Positions 49,655-59,678 are shown, counted from the stretch's first letter. The stretch is 64,000 nt of DNA from Planktosalinus sp963977065 (GCA_963977065.1 CAXBNF010000004.1:1-64000); one strand, 5' to 3'. A program made the numbers and translations. The notes: generated from the sequence alone by a model not told the origin.

Positions 49655-51529
49655 TTATTCTTCTTGCTTTAAGGACAATTCAAACCAGCGTTCTGTTTTG
49701 GATTCAAGAGTTTGAATTAGGTTTTGAAGTTCGATTGATTTCTCACTTATTTGATCAACACTCCAGTCTTGTTTTGTGAAAGCTGCTTCCAGTTTTACTT
49801 TTTCGGCTTCCATTTTTTGAATTTCACTTTCCAGTTTGCTAAATTCTTTTTGCTCGTTATAGGAAAGCTTTGGACTGTTAGTGTCTTTTTTCCAGGATTT
49901 TTTGGGTGTTGAATTGTCTGCTTTTTCCTCTTTGTTTTCTTTTTCAGAACTGTCTTCATAGGCTCTGAAGTCACTGTAGTTGCCGGGAAAATCTTCAATC
50001 TCTGCGTTACCGCGAAAAACAAATAGATGATCTACAATTTTATCCATAAAGTATCTGTCGTGAGAAACTACAATCAAACAGCCCGGAAAATCAAGCAAGA
50101 AGGATTCCAGTACATTTAAAGTTACAATATCCAAATCGTTTGTGGGCTCGTCGAGAATTAAGAAATTTGGGTTTTGAATTAAAACAGTGCACAAATAGAG
50201 TCTCTTTCGTTCTCCACCACTCAATTTCTCTACAAAATCATATTGTTTTTTTCTATCAAACAGAAAGCGTTCCAGCAGTTGTTGTGCAGAAATTTGCCTC
50301 CCTTTTTTTAACGGAATGAAATCGCCAAATTCTCTAATGACATCAATTACTTTTTGACCTTCTTTTATTTTTATTCCGTCCTGGGTATAGTAACCAAATT
50401 GTATGGTTTCTCCTATGATGACTTTACCTCCATCGGGTTGAAGTTTTCCGGTGAGTATGTTTAAAAAGGTTGATTTTCCGGTACCGTTTTTACCAATGAT
50501 GCCAATGCGCTCTCCTTTTATGAAGTTAAAATTAAACTTGTCAAGGATTTTCAAATCATCAAATGATTTGGAGACATTGTGGAACTCAACAATTTTACTG
50601 CCCAGGCGTTCCATATTGATTTCGAGTTCTATCTCGTGGTTGTTTCTTCGTTTTCCTGCACGTTCCTTTATCTCGTGAAAATCCTGTATGCGCGATTTGC
50701 TTTTTGTGGTGCGTGCTTTTGGCTGACGACGCATCCAGTCCAGTTCTTTTTTAAAAAGTTGTTTTGCTTTTCCGGTTTCAGATAGCTCAGCTTCAATGCG
50801 CGCTTCCTTTTTTTCGAGATAGTAAGAGTAACTTCCTTTGTAATTGTAGAGTTGCCCATCTTCGAGTTCGACAATTTCGTTACAAACGCGTTCAAGAAAG
50901 TAACGGTCGTGTGTAACCATAAAAAGGGTAATGCTTTCTTTGGCAAAAAAGGCTTCCAACCACTCAATCATTTCAAGGTCAAGATGGTTTGTGGGCTCGT
51001 CGAGAATTAATAAATCAGGTTTGCTGAGTAACGCATTTGCCAGTGCAAGTCGTTTTTTTTGACCCCCACTCAACTGATTGACTTTTTTTGAAAGATCGTC
51101 CAGTTTCAGTTTTGATAAAACTTGGGTGTATAAGGTTTCAAAATCCCAGGCTTGATGAGCTTCCATTTCTTCAAAAGCTTTTTGATATACCTCAGCATCT
51201 TCAGGGTTTTTGAGGGCTTTCTCATAGCGGGCAATCACTTTAAGGATTTCATTTTCAGAGTCAAAAACAGTTTCTTCTATCGTGAGATTTTCGTTAAAAA
51301 CAGGGTCTTGAGACAAATAAGTTACCACAATATTTTTTCTGTAAACTACTGTACCGGAATCTGCTGAGTCCAATCCGGCTAAAATATTGAGGATGGAGGT
51401 TTTACCAGTTCCATTTTTTGCGACAAAGCCTATTTTCTGACCTTCATTGATTCCAAATGAGAGATTTTCAAACAAAACCAATTCGCCATAAGACTTGGAA
51501 ATATTTTCAACTGAAAGATAATTTATCAC
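49655..51529 (-). CDS. ABC-F ATPase, Uup-like
   Basis: A cytoplasmic duplicated ATPase of 624 residues: Walker A GFVAKNGTGKTS and GIIGKNGTGKST, signatures LSGGQKKRLALA and LSGGERKRLYL, and a C-terminal coiled-coil of about 80 residues (KNKEEKA... EIQKMEAEKVKLE) typical of Uup, which acts on the ribosome or replication forks. The start GTG 51529 (MINYLSVENIS) matches relatives; a TTG 18 nt upstream is less likely. Confidence 0.9.
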   Translation of the reverse strand: MINYLSVENISKSYGELVLFENLSFGINEGQKIGFVAKNGTGKTSILNILAGLDSADSGTVVYRKNIVVTYLSQDPVFNENLTIEETVFDSENEILKVIARYEKALKNPEDAEVYQKAFEEMEAHQAWDFETLYTQVLSKLKLDDLSKKVNQLSGGQKKRLALANALLSKPDLLILDEPTNHLDLEMIEWLEAFFAKESITLFMVTHDRYFLERVCNEIVELEDGQLYNYKGSYSYYLEKKEARIEAELSETGKAKQLFKKELDWMRRQPKARTTKSKSRIQDFHEIKERAGKRRNNHEIELEINMERLGSKIVEFHNVSKSFDDLKILDKFNFNFIKGERIGIIGKNGTGKSTFLNILTGKLQPDGGKVIIGETIQFGYYTQDGIKIKEGQKVIDVIREFGDFIPLKKGRQISAQQLLERFLFDRKKQYDFVEKLSGGERKRLYLCTVLIQNPNFLILDEPTNDLDIVTLNVLESFLLDFPGCLIVVSHDRYFMDKIVDHLFVFRGNAEIEDFPGNYSDFRAYEDSSEKENKEEKADNSTPKKSWKKDTNSPKLSYNEQKEFSKLESEIQKMEAEKVKLEAAFTKQDWSVDQISEKSIELQNLIQTLESKTERWFELSLKQEE

Positions 51530-51673
51530 TTTTTTAATTTTATGCAAAAGAAAGTAAAATTAACCGATTTAAAGAACATTTTTAGAAAACTGAGGGCACA
51601 GTTTGCAATATTTTTAAGAGTAAATGGTTTTGACATAGCAGCAACGAGTAGAGAATAATTAAAAGCCTAAAAA

Positions 51674-51704
51674 TTTCATAATTAAACTTGTTAGACTATA
51701 TTTG
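51674..51704 (+). promoter_or_regulatory. Promoter of the exopolysaccharide locus
   Basis: TATATTTG at 51697-51704 matches the -7 consensus; a degenerate TTTC lies 19 nt upstream at 51674-51677. The transcript would begin near 51708, about 19 nt before the Wza ATG. Confidence 0.45.
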
Positions 51705-51726
51705 TTTTGAACTTGACTTTTTAGAA

Positions 51727-52521
51727 ATGAACAAATCCCTTATATATTTCACCCTATTGATTTTACTTAGTACTGTCTCCTGTATTCCCACAAAAAGGCT
51801 CGCTTATCTTCAGCAAGATTCTAAGGAAACCGAAGCAGATTTTACAATTACTAAAAAGCCCGATCCTTACCGTATTCAAGTGAATGATTTACTCAGTATT
51901 CGAATCAAGTCTTTGGATCAAAGCGAAGTGGGAATGTTTAACCCCATTGGTGACGAGAATCCTAATGCAACCGGTGAGGAGCGACTTTACTATGATGGTT
52001 TTTTAGTGGATGCCCACGGCAATATTAGAATGCCCACTTTAGGTGAGGTTAATGTACTGGGATATACCGTTGACGAAATCAGAGAAAAATTAGAAAAGGA
52101 ATTGCTTGAAAATTACTTTAAGGAGGAGGCCAATATTTTTGTTACGGTAAAAATAGCGGGAATCAGATATACCATTAATGGTGAAATTGGAAGCCCCGGA
52201 TCAAAAATTATTTACAGAGATGAATTGACACTTATGGAAGCCATTGCAAATTCCGGTGATATTACTTTAACCGGTGATCGCAGAGATGTGGTAATCGTAA
52301 GGCAATATCCTTATGGCCAACGTGTTCACCACATAGATCTTACCACCATAGAAGCAGTTAATTCTCCCTATTATTATGTAAAGCCGAATGATTTAATTCT
52401 TATAAATCCTTTACCTCAAAAATCATTTGGTTCCGGAACTACAGCAATACAGTCTATCACAACAATCGCATCAATCTTGAGTTTATTAACTACAACGATT
52501 CTATTATTTAACAGACTTTAG
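51727..52521 (+). CDS. Polysaccharide export lipoprotein, Wza-like
   Basis: Outer-membrane export channel component of capsule or exopolysaccharide. A signal peptide with lipobox LSTVSC (Cys near 18), the poly_export domain (about 45-140: DPYRIQVNDLLSIRI) and the SLBB motif (GEIGSPGSKIIYRDELTLMEAI near 155-185). Length 264 is short, as usual in Bacteroidetes. ATG at 51727 is used. It is separated from Wzc by only 5 nt. Confidence 0.92.
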   Translation: MNKSLIYFTLLILLSTVSCIPTKRLAYLQQDSKETEADFTITKKPDPYRIQVNDLLSIRIKSLDQSEVGMFNPIGDENPNATGEERLYYDGFLVDAHGNIRMPTLGEVNVLGYTVDEIREKLEKELLENYFKEEANIFVTVKIAGIRYTINGEIGSPGSKIIYRDELTLMEAIANSGDITLTGDRRDVVIVRQYPYGQRVHHIDLTTIEAVNSPYYYVKPNDLILINPLPQKSFGSGTTAIQSITTIASILSLLTTTILLFNRL

Positions 52522-52526
52522 GACTT

Positions 52527-54974
52527 ATGGAGGAGGAATTTGAAATAGATCAACTACAAACTAATTTTGATTTCAAAGGGTTTTTAATTAAGCTGGTTTC
52601 CTACTGGCCTTTATTTCTTGTTTCTTTGATTATTGCATTTAGTATTGCATATTACATCAATGTAAGAAAACTTCCTGTCTATCAAATGTCAAATATGATC
52701 TCTGTTAAAGATGATCAAAATCCTTTTTTTACAACAAATACAAGTCTTACTTTTAACTGGGGTGGAACCACAGATAAAGTGAATACTGCAATGGTGACCT
52801 TAAAAACACGGTCTCATAACGAAAAAGTTGTAGAGCGTCTGCAATTCTATATGCGGTATCTTAAAGATGGAAAATACCAACTGGAAAATGCCTATGCTCA
52901 AACACCTTTTGTTGTAAATGTTGATACAACACAACAACAAATTTTAAATAAATTAATCAGCATTCAGGTTAAGGATTCTATGACTTATACCTTGAGTGCT
53001 TCTTTTGAACAGGGGTTTTATCCCACTCAAAACTACCACACTAAAGAGCGAAGCAGAATTGAAATGCCCACAGAAGATTTTGAACGTGATTTTCAATTTG
53101 GTCAAAAGCTAACACTACCCTTTTTCAGTGGTACAATTGAAAGGTCTTTAAGAGGATTACAACCGGGTAAACCCTTTTATATTCAGTTTAGGAATTTTGA
53201 TGGCGTGGTATCTGGTTACAGAAACATTAACATTCAACCCGAGTCTCAGGGATCTTCTGTTTTAAATTTGCGACTAACAGGCAATAACAAAGCTGAACTG
53301 GTTGACTATTTAAATGCAACCGTGCAGGTGTTGAGTGAAGATGTTTTGGAAAGAAAAAATCTTTTTGCCACAAAAACAATACAATTTATTGACAGCACAC
53401 TAGCCATCAAAACAGGAGAACTTTCTGAGGTACAAAGTGAGCTGGATGCTTTTAAAAGTGCTTCTTCTGTCTATGATCTTAGCACAGAAGGTCAGGAAAT
53501 AAGTAGTAAATTGAAAGTTCTTGATGCCAAAAAAAGTACTATTGAACAACAAATTGAATACTACAATACCCTTGAGGAGTATTTAATGAGTAGGACTGAC
53601 TACAGTTCTGTGCCGGCACCTTCTGTTGTTGGAATCACAGAGGCGAGTATTGTCTCTGGTGTAAGCAGAATTGTTGCACTTGCTGAAGAACGAAATAAAT
53701 TACAATATTCATTTAGAGAGGGTGCACCTGTATTTGCAGATATAGACAGGCAGATAAATGCTGTAAAAGCCGTTTTATTTGAAAATATGACGTCCTCAAA
53801 ATCGCTTAAGAATACAGAAATTAACGACATAAATAGAGAGATTGCAGAAGCCGAAAGAGATATTAGAAGATTGCCGAAGGAACAGCAACAGTTGTTGCAA
53901 ATTCAACGACGTTTTGACCTGAGTAACCAAGCATACAATTTATTTTTAGCAAAACGCAGTGAAGCAGGACTGGTAAAGGCTGCAAACGTTAGCGATGTAA
54001 TTGTGATTGATTCTGCAAAAGATATTGGTGGAGGACAGGTGGGACCAAACAATCAATTGAATTATGTAATGGCTGCTATTTTTGGCTTTTTTATTCCTTT
54101 TGTATTTGTTTTCTTAATAGTGTTTTTTGATAACAAAATCCACACAACACAAGAGATTAACAGACTTTCTCCCATACCTGTTCTTGGGGTTGTGGGAAAA
54201 AGTAAGCGAAATGACAACCTGGTGGTTCTCAATAAACCAAAATCTGCTATTGCAGAATCCTTCAGGTCCTTAAGATCCAGTCTTCAATTCATGTATAAAA
54301 AGCGAGGGATTGAAGGAGCAAAAACAGTTTTGGTTACCTCCTCTGTGAGTGGCGAAGGAAAAACCTTTTGTTCAATTAATATAGCTTCGGTTTTCGCTCT
54401 AAGCGAAAAAAGAACCATACTATTAGGCCTAGACCTCAGAAAGCCAAAAATATTTGATGACTTTAATATCACAAATGATAAAGGAATTGTAAATTACCTT
54501 ATCAATGATGCTAATCTGGCAGATATTGTCCAAAAAACCAAAATTCACAACCTTGATATTGCTACTTCGGGACCCATACCTCCAAACCCCTCTGAATTGA
54601 TTATAGGTGAGCGAATGTCTGAACTCATTGATGAACTTTCAAAGGTGTATGACTATATTGTTATTGATTCCCCTCCACTTGCTTTAGTTTCAGATGCTCT
54701 GGAATTGGTTAAATATGCAGATGCCACAATTTATGTGGTTCGTCAAAATTATACAAGAAAGGGAATGCTAGCCGTAATAAATGACAAATACAAAACAGGA
54801 GAAGTAAAACACATAAGTTTTGTTATGAATTATTACCAACTTAAAGCCAAATATGGCTATGGCTATGGCTATGGCTATGGGTATGGCTACGGCTATGGAA
54901 ATTACAATAATGGATACCACGATGATGATAAAAAAGAATCTTTCTTAAAGAAACTTTTCAAGAAGAAAAAGTAA
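52527..54974 (+). CDS. Wzc-like chain-length regulator and tyrosine kinase
   Basis: Inner-membrane co-polymerase and tyrosine autokinase for polysaccharide export. First membrane segment about 25-47, Wzz region, coiled coils about 290-470, second membrane segment about 510-535, then the kinase with Walker A SGEGKT (near 608-613), Walker A' LLGLDLRKPK and Walker B YIVIDSPP. The tail is a tyrosine cluster of eight Tyr-Gly pairs followed by NYNNGY and a basic end. Length 815 is normal. Confidence 0.93.
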   Translation: MEEEFEIDQLQTNFDFKGFLIKLVSYWPLFLVSLIIAFSIAYYINVRKLPVYQMSNMISVKDDQNPFFTTNTSLTFNWGGTTDKVNTAMVTLKTRSHNEKVVERLQFYMRYLKDGKYQLENAYAQTPFVVNVDTTQQQILNKLISIQVKDSMTYTLSASFEQGFYPTQNYHTKERSRIEMPTEDFERDFQFGQKLTLPFFSGTIERSLRGLQPGKPFYIQFRNFDGVVSGYRNINIQPESQGSSVLNLRLTGNNKAELVDYLNATVQVLSEDVLERKNLFATKTIQFIDSTLAIKTGELSEVQSELDAFKSASSVYDLSTEGQEISSKLKVLDAKKSTIEQQIEYYNTLEEYLMSRTDYSSVPAPSVVGITEASIVSGVSRIVALAEERNKLQYSFREGAPVFADIDRQINAVKAVLFENMTSSKSLKNTEINDINREIAEAERDIRRLPKEQQQLLQIQRRFDLSNQAYNLFLAKRSEAGLVKAANVSDVIVIDSAKDIGGGQVGPNNQLNYVMAAIFGFFIPFVFVFLIVFFDNKIHTTQEINRLSPIPVLGVVGKSKRNDNLVVLNKPKSAIAESFRSLRSSLQFMYKKRGIEGAKTVLVTSSVSGEGKTFCSINIASVFALSEKRTILLGLDLRKPKIFDDFNITNDKGIVNYLINDANLADIVQKTKIHNLDIATSGPIPPNPSELIIGERMSELIDELSKVYDYIVIDSPPLALVSDALELVKYADATIYVVRQNYTRKGMLAVINDKYKTGEVKHISFVMNYYQLKAKYGYGYGYGYGYGYGYGNYNNGYHDDDKKESFLKKLFKKKK
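54852..54899 (+). repeat. TATGGC hexamer array in wzc
   Basis: Eight tandem 6-nt units (mostly TATGGC, with TATGGG, TACGGC and TATGGA variants) encode eight Tyr-Gly pairs at the autophosphorylation tail of Wzc. Four leading units are identical. Confidence 0.9.
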
Positions 54975-55029
54975 AAATAAAAGCACCTCGAGTCGTTCTC
55001 AATTATTGAATTTAACCAATCACTGCTAA

Positions 55030-55626
55030 ATGTTGTCACTAAAGCAACAAATTTTAAAAAGAACTTTTGATATTAGTGTTTCTTTTTTGGTATTGTTAAT
55101 CCTAATTTTACCCTTAATTTTGTTGCTTTTAATATCAAGAATCAATTTTGGGTTACCGGGACTTTTTATTCAAAACCGAATTGGAAAAGATGGAAAACTG
55201 TTCAAAATGTTTAAAATAAGAACTTTAAAAGGTCAGAAACATCATTCGATTGAAGAGATTGAAAGCCATCAAACAAAATGGGGATCCTGGTTGAGAAAAT
55301 CAAAGCTCGATGAATTACCCCAATTATTGAATGTTCTAAAAGGCGATATGAGTTTGGTGGGGCCCAGGCCTGATTTGCCGGGTTATGCTGATCAACTCAT
55401 AGGTGATGACCGTTTGATTTTAAAAGTGAGACCGGGCATAACAGGACCTGCCACACTAAAATACAAAAATGAAGACCAAATTCTTAGAAATAAAAATAAT
55501 CCTCAGCAATACAATGATGAAGTGATTTGGCCGGATAAGGTTGCGATTAATAAAGAATACATTCTTAACTGGACTTTTTTAGAAGATTTAAAATACATAT
55601 ATAAATCTGTAATATATTTTAAATAA
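55030..55626 (+). CDS. Undecaprenyl-phosphate sugar phosphotransferase
   Basis: Starts repeat-unit synthesis by moving a sugar-1-phosphate from a nucleotide sugar to undecaprenyl phosphate. A single N-terminal membrane segment (about 14-37), then FIQNRIGKDGKLFKMFKIRTL, RKSKLDELPQLLNVLKGDMSLVGPRP and RPGITGPA, the conserved core of the PglC/WcaJ family. Length 198 is the short form without the extra N-terminal transmembrane region. Confidence 0.93.
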   Translation: MLSLKQQILKRTFDISVSFLVLLILILPLILLLLISRINFGLPGLFIQNRIGKDGKLFKMFKIRTLKGQKHHSIEEIESHQTKWGSWLRKSKLDELPQLLNVLKGDMSLVGPRPDLPGYADQLIGDDRLILKVRPGITGPATLKYKNEDQILRNKNNPQQYNDEVIWPDKVAINKEYILNWTFLEDLKYIYKSVIYFK

Positions 55627-55729
55627 ATAAGTTACACTTAAAGTTAGCTGTTTAAACAACCTATAGCCCTTAAAAAACAGCATTTATACTTAAATTGATT
55701 AGGATTCTTAAGGGTTTAATTTTTTTAAA

Positions 55730-56707
55730 ATGCTGTACAATACAAACTATCACAATCAAGATTTATCAAAAAGTGCTTTTTTAATTACCGGAGGAGCTGG
55801 CTTTATTGGATCAAATTTAGTGGAGTATTTACTAAAATTTGGAGCCGGAAAAGTGAGGGTTTTAGACAATCTGGCAACCGGATTTAAAGCTAATATTGCA
55901 CAATTTGAAGAGTTGCCAAATTTTGAGTTTATTGAGGGTGATATCAGAGATTTGGAAACCTGTAAAAAAGCAATGAACGGTATTGACTACGTTTCTCATC
56001 AGGCCGCTTTGGGCTCTGTACCGCGTTCCATTAATGACCCCATAACTTCAAATGAAGTCAATATCACGGGTTTTCTCAATATGCTGGTCGCCCAAAAGGA
56101 ATCTTCTTCAGTAAAACGCCTTGTTTATGCAGCTTCAAGCTCCACTTATGGTGACAGTAAAAAACTTCCAAAAATTGAAGATGAAATTGGCAGACCCTTA
56201 TCTCCCTATGCAGTAACCAAGTATGTGAATGAACTCTATGCAGATGTTTTCTACAAGACTTATAAAACCGAAACCATTGGATTGCGTTATTTTAATGTCT
56301 TTGGCCCCAAACAAAGTCCCACTGGTGCTTATGCTGCAGTAATCCCATTGTTTATGCAGGCCTTGAAGGATCAAAAACCACCCACCATCAATGGCGATGG
56401 GGAACAAACACGTGATTTCACTTTTGTTGAAAATGCTGTTCAGGCAAATGTAAAAGCTTTTTTTGCACCTGAAAATGCTGTAAATCAAGTTTATAATGTA
56501 GCATTTGGGGAACGAATTAGTTTAATCGATCTATGGAGTAATTTGAAAGATATTTCAGGAATTAATTTAGAAGCCCTTTACGGTCCAGATAGAGTGGGTG
56601 ATGTAAGAGATTCATTGGCAGATATATCAAAGGCAAAGTCACTCTTGGGATACAAACCTGAGTTTAATGTAAAACAAGGACTTAAAGTAACCTGGGAGGT
56701 ATTTTAA
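55730..56707 (+). CDS. UDP-N-acetylglucosamine 4-epimerase-like SDR protein (WbpP/TviC type)
   Basis: An extended short-chain dehydrogenase with the Rossmann motif GGAGFIGSNL (21-30), the catalytic SSS and YAVTK (Tyr near 161) and HQAALGSVPRS. The NIYxPYAVTK and IGLRYFNVFGP segments match WbpP/TviC epimerases that interconvert UDP-GlcNAc/GalNAc (and the uronic forms). Length 325 is normal. The stop lies 1 nt before the rfbB start. Confidence 0.85.
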   Translation: MLYNTNYHNQDLSKSAFLITGGAGFIGSNLVEYLLKFGAGKVRVLDNLATGFKANIAQFEELPNFEFIEGDIRDLETCKKAMNGIDYVSHQAALGSVPRSINDPITSNEVNITGFLNMLVAQKESSSVKRLVYAASSSTYGDSKKLPKIEDEIGRPLSPYAVTKYVNELYADVFYKTYKTETIGLRYFNVFGPKQSPTGAYAAVIPLFMQALKDQKPPTINGDGEQTRDFTFVENAVQANVKAFFAPENAVNQVYNVAFGERISLIDLWSNLKDISGINLEALYGPDRVGDVRDSLADISKAKSLLGYKPEFNVKQGLKVTWEVF

Positions 56708-56708
56708 T

Positions 56709-57761
56709 ATGAAGAAAAACATTTTAATAACAGGAGGAGCAGGTTTTATTGGGTCTCATGTGGTGCGTTTGTTTGTTGACAACTATCCAGATTATCACAT
56801 TTATAATTTGGATGCGCTTACCTATGCCGGTAATCTTGAAAATTTAAGTGACGTTGAAAATGCTCCAAATTACACTTTTTTAAAAGCAGATATTAACGAT
56901 GCACCGGCTATTCAAAACCTTTTTCAAAAATATCGGTTTGACAGTGTGATTCATCTTGCGGCAGAGTCACATGTGGATCGCTCAATTACAGACCCCCTTT
57001 CTTTTTTAAAAACAAATATTTTTGGAACCGTAAACCTTTTGAATGCAGCTAAAGATATATGGAAGCATAATTTTTCAAGCCATCTCTTTTACCACATTAG
57101 CACAGATGAGGTTTATGGCACTCTGGGCGAAACCGGCCTCTTCACTGAAAAAACAGGGTATGACCCCAATTCGCCCTACTCAGCTTCCAAGGCAAGTTCA
57201 GATCACTTTGTAAGAGCTTATGGAGAAACCTATGGTCTTCCATACATTATTTCAAATTGTTCCAATAATTATGGTCCCAACCAATTTCCTGAAAAGTTAA
57301 TTCCCCTTTTTATTAATAATATCATTGATAAAAAGCCTCTTCCGGTTTATGGAGATGGAAATTATACAAGGGATTGGCTATATGTGATCGATCACGCAAC
57401 AGCTATTGATTTGGCTTTTCATAAAGGGAAAAACAAAGAGACCTACAACATAGGCGGCTTTAATGAATGGAAAAATATTGATTTAGTAAAATTGCTTTGC
57501 GGTTTAATGGATGAGAAGTTGAACAGAGCCAAAGGGAGTTCAGAACAATTGATTACTTTTGTTAAAGACAGGCCCGGACACGATTTGCGTTATGCCATTG
57601 ATGCATCAAAAATAAATACCAAATTGGGCTGGAAACCTTCTCTCACTTTTGAGGAAGGTCTCTCAAAAACAATAGATTGGTACTTGAATAACACAAACTG
57701 GTTAAAAAATGTTACATCAGGTGCTTATCAGGAATATTATAAAAATCAATATAAAAAATAA
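56709..57761 (+). CDS. rfbB: dTDP-glucose 4,6-dehydratase
   Basis: Makes dTDP-4-keto-6-deoxyglucose from dTDP-glucose. The NAD motif GGAGFIGSHV (8-17), HLAAESHVDRSI, STDEVYG and YSASKASSDH carry the catalytic residues, and the FNEWKNIDLV and RPGHDLRYAID segments are typical. Length 350 is normal. 4 nt separate it from rfbA. Confidence 0.96.
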   Translation: MKKNILITGGAGFIGSHVVRLFVDNYPDYHIYNLDALTYAGNLENLSDVENAPNYTFLKADINDAPAIQNLFQKYRFDSVIHLAAESHVDRSITDPLSFLKTNIFGTVNLLNAAKDIWKHNFSSHLFYHISTDEVYGTLGETGLFTEKTGYDPNSPYSASKASSDHFVRAYGETYGLPYIISNCSNNYGPNQFPEKLIPLFINNIIDKKPLPVYGDGNYTRDWLYVIDHATAIDLAFHKGKNKETYNIGGFNEWKNIDLVKLLCGLMDEKLNRAKGSSEQLITFVKDRPGHDLRYAIDASKINTKLGWKPSLTFEEGLSKTIDWYLNNTNWLKNVTSGAYQEYYKNQYKK

Positions 57762-57765
57762 AACA

Positions 57766-58638
57766 ATGAAGGGAATCATTTTAGCAGGAGGAGCCGGAAC
57801 ACGATTGCATCCTTTGACCCAAGTAGTCTCCAAGCAATTACTGCCTGTATATGATAAACCCATGATTTATTACCCACTTTCAGTTTTACTCTTGGCAGAA
57901 ATCAAAGAGATTCTCATTATATCAACTCCTGATGATTTGCCTAACTTCAGAAAATTACTGGGTGACGGAAGCCGGCTGGGAGTCTCAATTTCCTATGCTG
58001 AACAACCTTCACCTGATGGCTTGGCACAAGCGTTTATAATTGGAGAAGATTTTATTGGTGAGGATGATGTTTGTTTGATTTTGGGTGACAATATTTTTTA
58101 TGGAGCCGGTTTTCAAAAGCTGCTCGCCGAAGCCAAACAACAAGCTGTTGAACAACATAATGCTACAGTTTTTGGTTACTATGTAGATGACCCTGAACGT
58201 TATGGAGTTGCAGCATTTGATGATACAGGTCAAGTTTTAAGCATTGAGGAAAAACCGGTACACCCCAAAAGTAATTATGCGGTTGTGGGGCTTTATTTTT
58301 ATCCAAATTCAGTGGTTGAGATTGCAAAAGGGGTGAAACCTTCTGCAAGAGGTGAACTCGAAATTACTGCGGTTAATGAAGCTTTTCTAAAAAAAGGAAC
58401 GCTTAAAATGCAAATTATGAGCAGGGGTTATGCCTGGCTCGATACCGGTACTCACGAAGCCCTTACCGAAGCAACAGAATTTGTCAAAACCATTGAAAAA
58501 AGAACCGGTTTAAAAATTGGATGTATTGAAGAAGTAGCTTTCAGAAAAGGCTATATTAACAAGAATCAATTAAAGGAAATTGCACTACCTCTTGAAAAAA
58601 GCGGCTATGGTTCCTACTTAATTAAATTACTCAATTAA
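57766..58638 (+). CDS. rfbA: Glucose-1-phosphate thymidylyltransferase
   Basis: Joins glucose-1-phosphate and dTTP to form dTDP-glucose, the step before rfbB. The N-terminus GIILAGGAGTRLHPLT and YDKPMIYYPLS, LGDNIFYG, VGLYFYPNSV and TGTHEALTEA are characteristic. ATG at 57766 gives the canonical start; an earlier in-frame start would overlap rfbB by 53 nt. Length 290. The locus lacks rfbC and rfbD in the window. Confidence 0.97.
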   Translation: MKGIILAGGAGTRLHPLTQVVSKQLLPVYDKPMIYYPLSVLLLAEIKEILIISTPDDLPNFRKLLGDGSRLGVSISYAEQPSPDGLAQAFIIGEDFIGEDDVCLILGDNIFYGAGFQKLLAEAKQQAVEQHNATVFGYYVDDPERYGVAAFDDTGQVLSIEEKPVHPKSNYAVVGLYFYPNSVVEIAKGVKPSARGELEITAVNEAFLKKGTLKMQIMSRGYAWLDTGTHEALTEATEFVKTIEKRTGLKIGCIEEVAFRKGYINKNQLKEIALPLEKSGYGSYLIKLLN

Positions 58639-58720
58639 TATTTTTCTCACAGCTGTTAAACCTTCTTTAAAAATTAGTTTCCAAAAACGGAAAACTGTAA
58701 TTTAGAAGAAAAAATACGGC

Positions 58721-59623
58721 ATGCGAGTTTTAATAACAGGAGCAACTGGACTTATTGGAAAAGAGTTGGTAAAACAATGTTTGAAGCAACAAATTGATGT
58801 ACACTACCTCACAACTTCAAAATCTAAACTTGAAGACACAGAAAATTACAAAGGTTTTTACTGGAACCCTCGACTGGGAGAAATTAACAGTGACGCAATA
58901 CAAGGGGTAGATGCAATCATTCACCTTGCCGGTGCAACAATAGCAAAACGATGGACAAGTGATTACAAAACCGAAATTCTGGAAAGCAGAGTGCTTACAG
59001 GAAATTTACTCTTCAATACCCTTCAAAAAAACGAGCATGTTATTAAACATTTTATTTCTTCCAGCGGTGTAAATGTTTACCCAAGTGATTATAATGAATT
59101 ATACACGGAAGATTTTAAGGGTGTAGATGACTCCTTTCTAGGAAATGTTGTGGTAAGCTGGGAGGAAGTAGCTGATAAATTCAATCACTTAAACATAAAA
59201 GTCTCTAAAATAAGAACAGGAATGGTACTCGACTCCAAAGAAGGTGCACTGCCTCAAATCATAAAACCAATAAAGTTTGGAGTTGGTGCTGCACTGGGAA
59301 GTGGCAACCAATGGCAATCCTGGATTCATCTCCAAGACATTGCCAAAATTTATTTGCACGTTTTAACTTCAAAACTAGAAGGAACTTTCAACGCCGTTGC
59401 TCCTGAGCCAGTTACAAATTCAGAAATGACAAAAGTGCTTGCAAAGCATTTAAAGAAACCACTCATTTTACCAAACGTGCCTGAGTTTGCTTTAAAATTA
59501 ATTCTAGGAGAGATGGCAACGCTATTGACATCCAGTCAAAATGTAAGTTCTCAAAAAATAGAAAAGACCGGTTTTAAATTTGATTACCCCAATTTAAAAG
59601 AAGCGGTAAAGGATTTATTATAA
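58721..59623 (+). CDS. TIGR01777 family epimerase-like protein
   Basis: A 300-residue NAD-dependent epimerase/dehydratase-like protein of the YfcH/TIGR01777 family: N-terminus ITGATGLIGKEL, GVDAIIHLAGATIAKRW near 65-80 and FISSSGVNVYPSD near 107-120. The typical length and WQSWIHLQDIAKI region match. The function is not firmly known; it is not clearly part of the polysaccharide pathway. Confidence 0.85.
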   Translation: MRVLITGATGLIGKELVKQCLKQQIDVHYLTTSKSKLEDTENYKGFYWNPRLGEINSDAIQGVDAIIHLAGATIAKRWTSDYKTEILESRVLTGNLLFNTLQKNEHVIKHFISSSGVNVYPSDYNELYTEDFKGVDDSFLGNVVVSWEEVADKFNHLNIKVSKIRTGMVLDSKEGALPQIIKPIKFGVGAALGSGNQWQSWIHLQDIAKIYLHVLTSKLEGTFNAVAPEPVTNSEMTKVLAKHLKKPLILPNVPEFALKLILGEMATLLTSSQNVSSQKIEKTGFKFDYPNLKEAVKDLL

Positions 59624-59662
59624 AAAAAAGACACCCACTAAAGATAGTAGATGTCTTTTTTT
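59622..59662. terminator. Bidirectional terminator between convergent genes
   Basis: AAAAAGACA and TGTCTTTTT arms with an imperfect inner CACTA/TAGTG stem. The A-run begins in the stop codon of the plus gene. Confidence 0.8.
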
Positions 59663-59678
59663 AATTTTCTTAAAAGAA

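Noticed and set aside
54852..54899. Short direct repeats considered as a CRISPR array
   Set aside because: The units are contiguous without spacers and encode Tyr-Gly pairs of Wzc.
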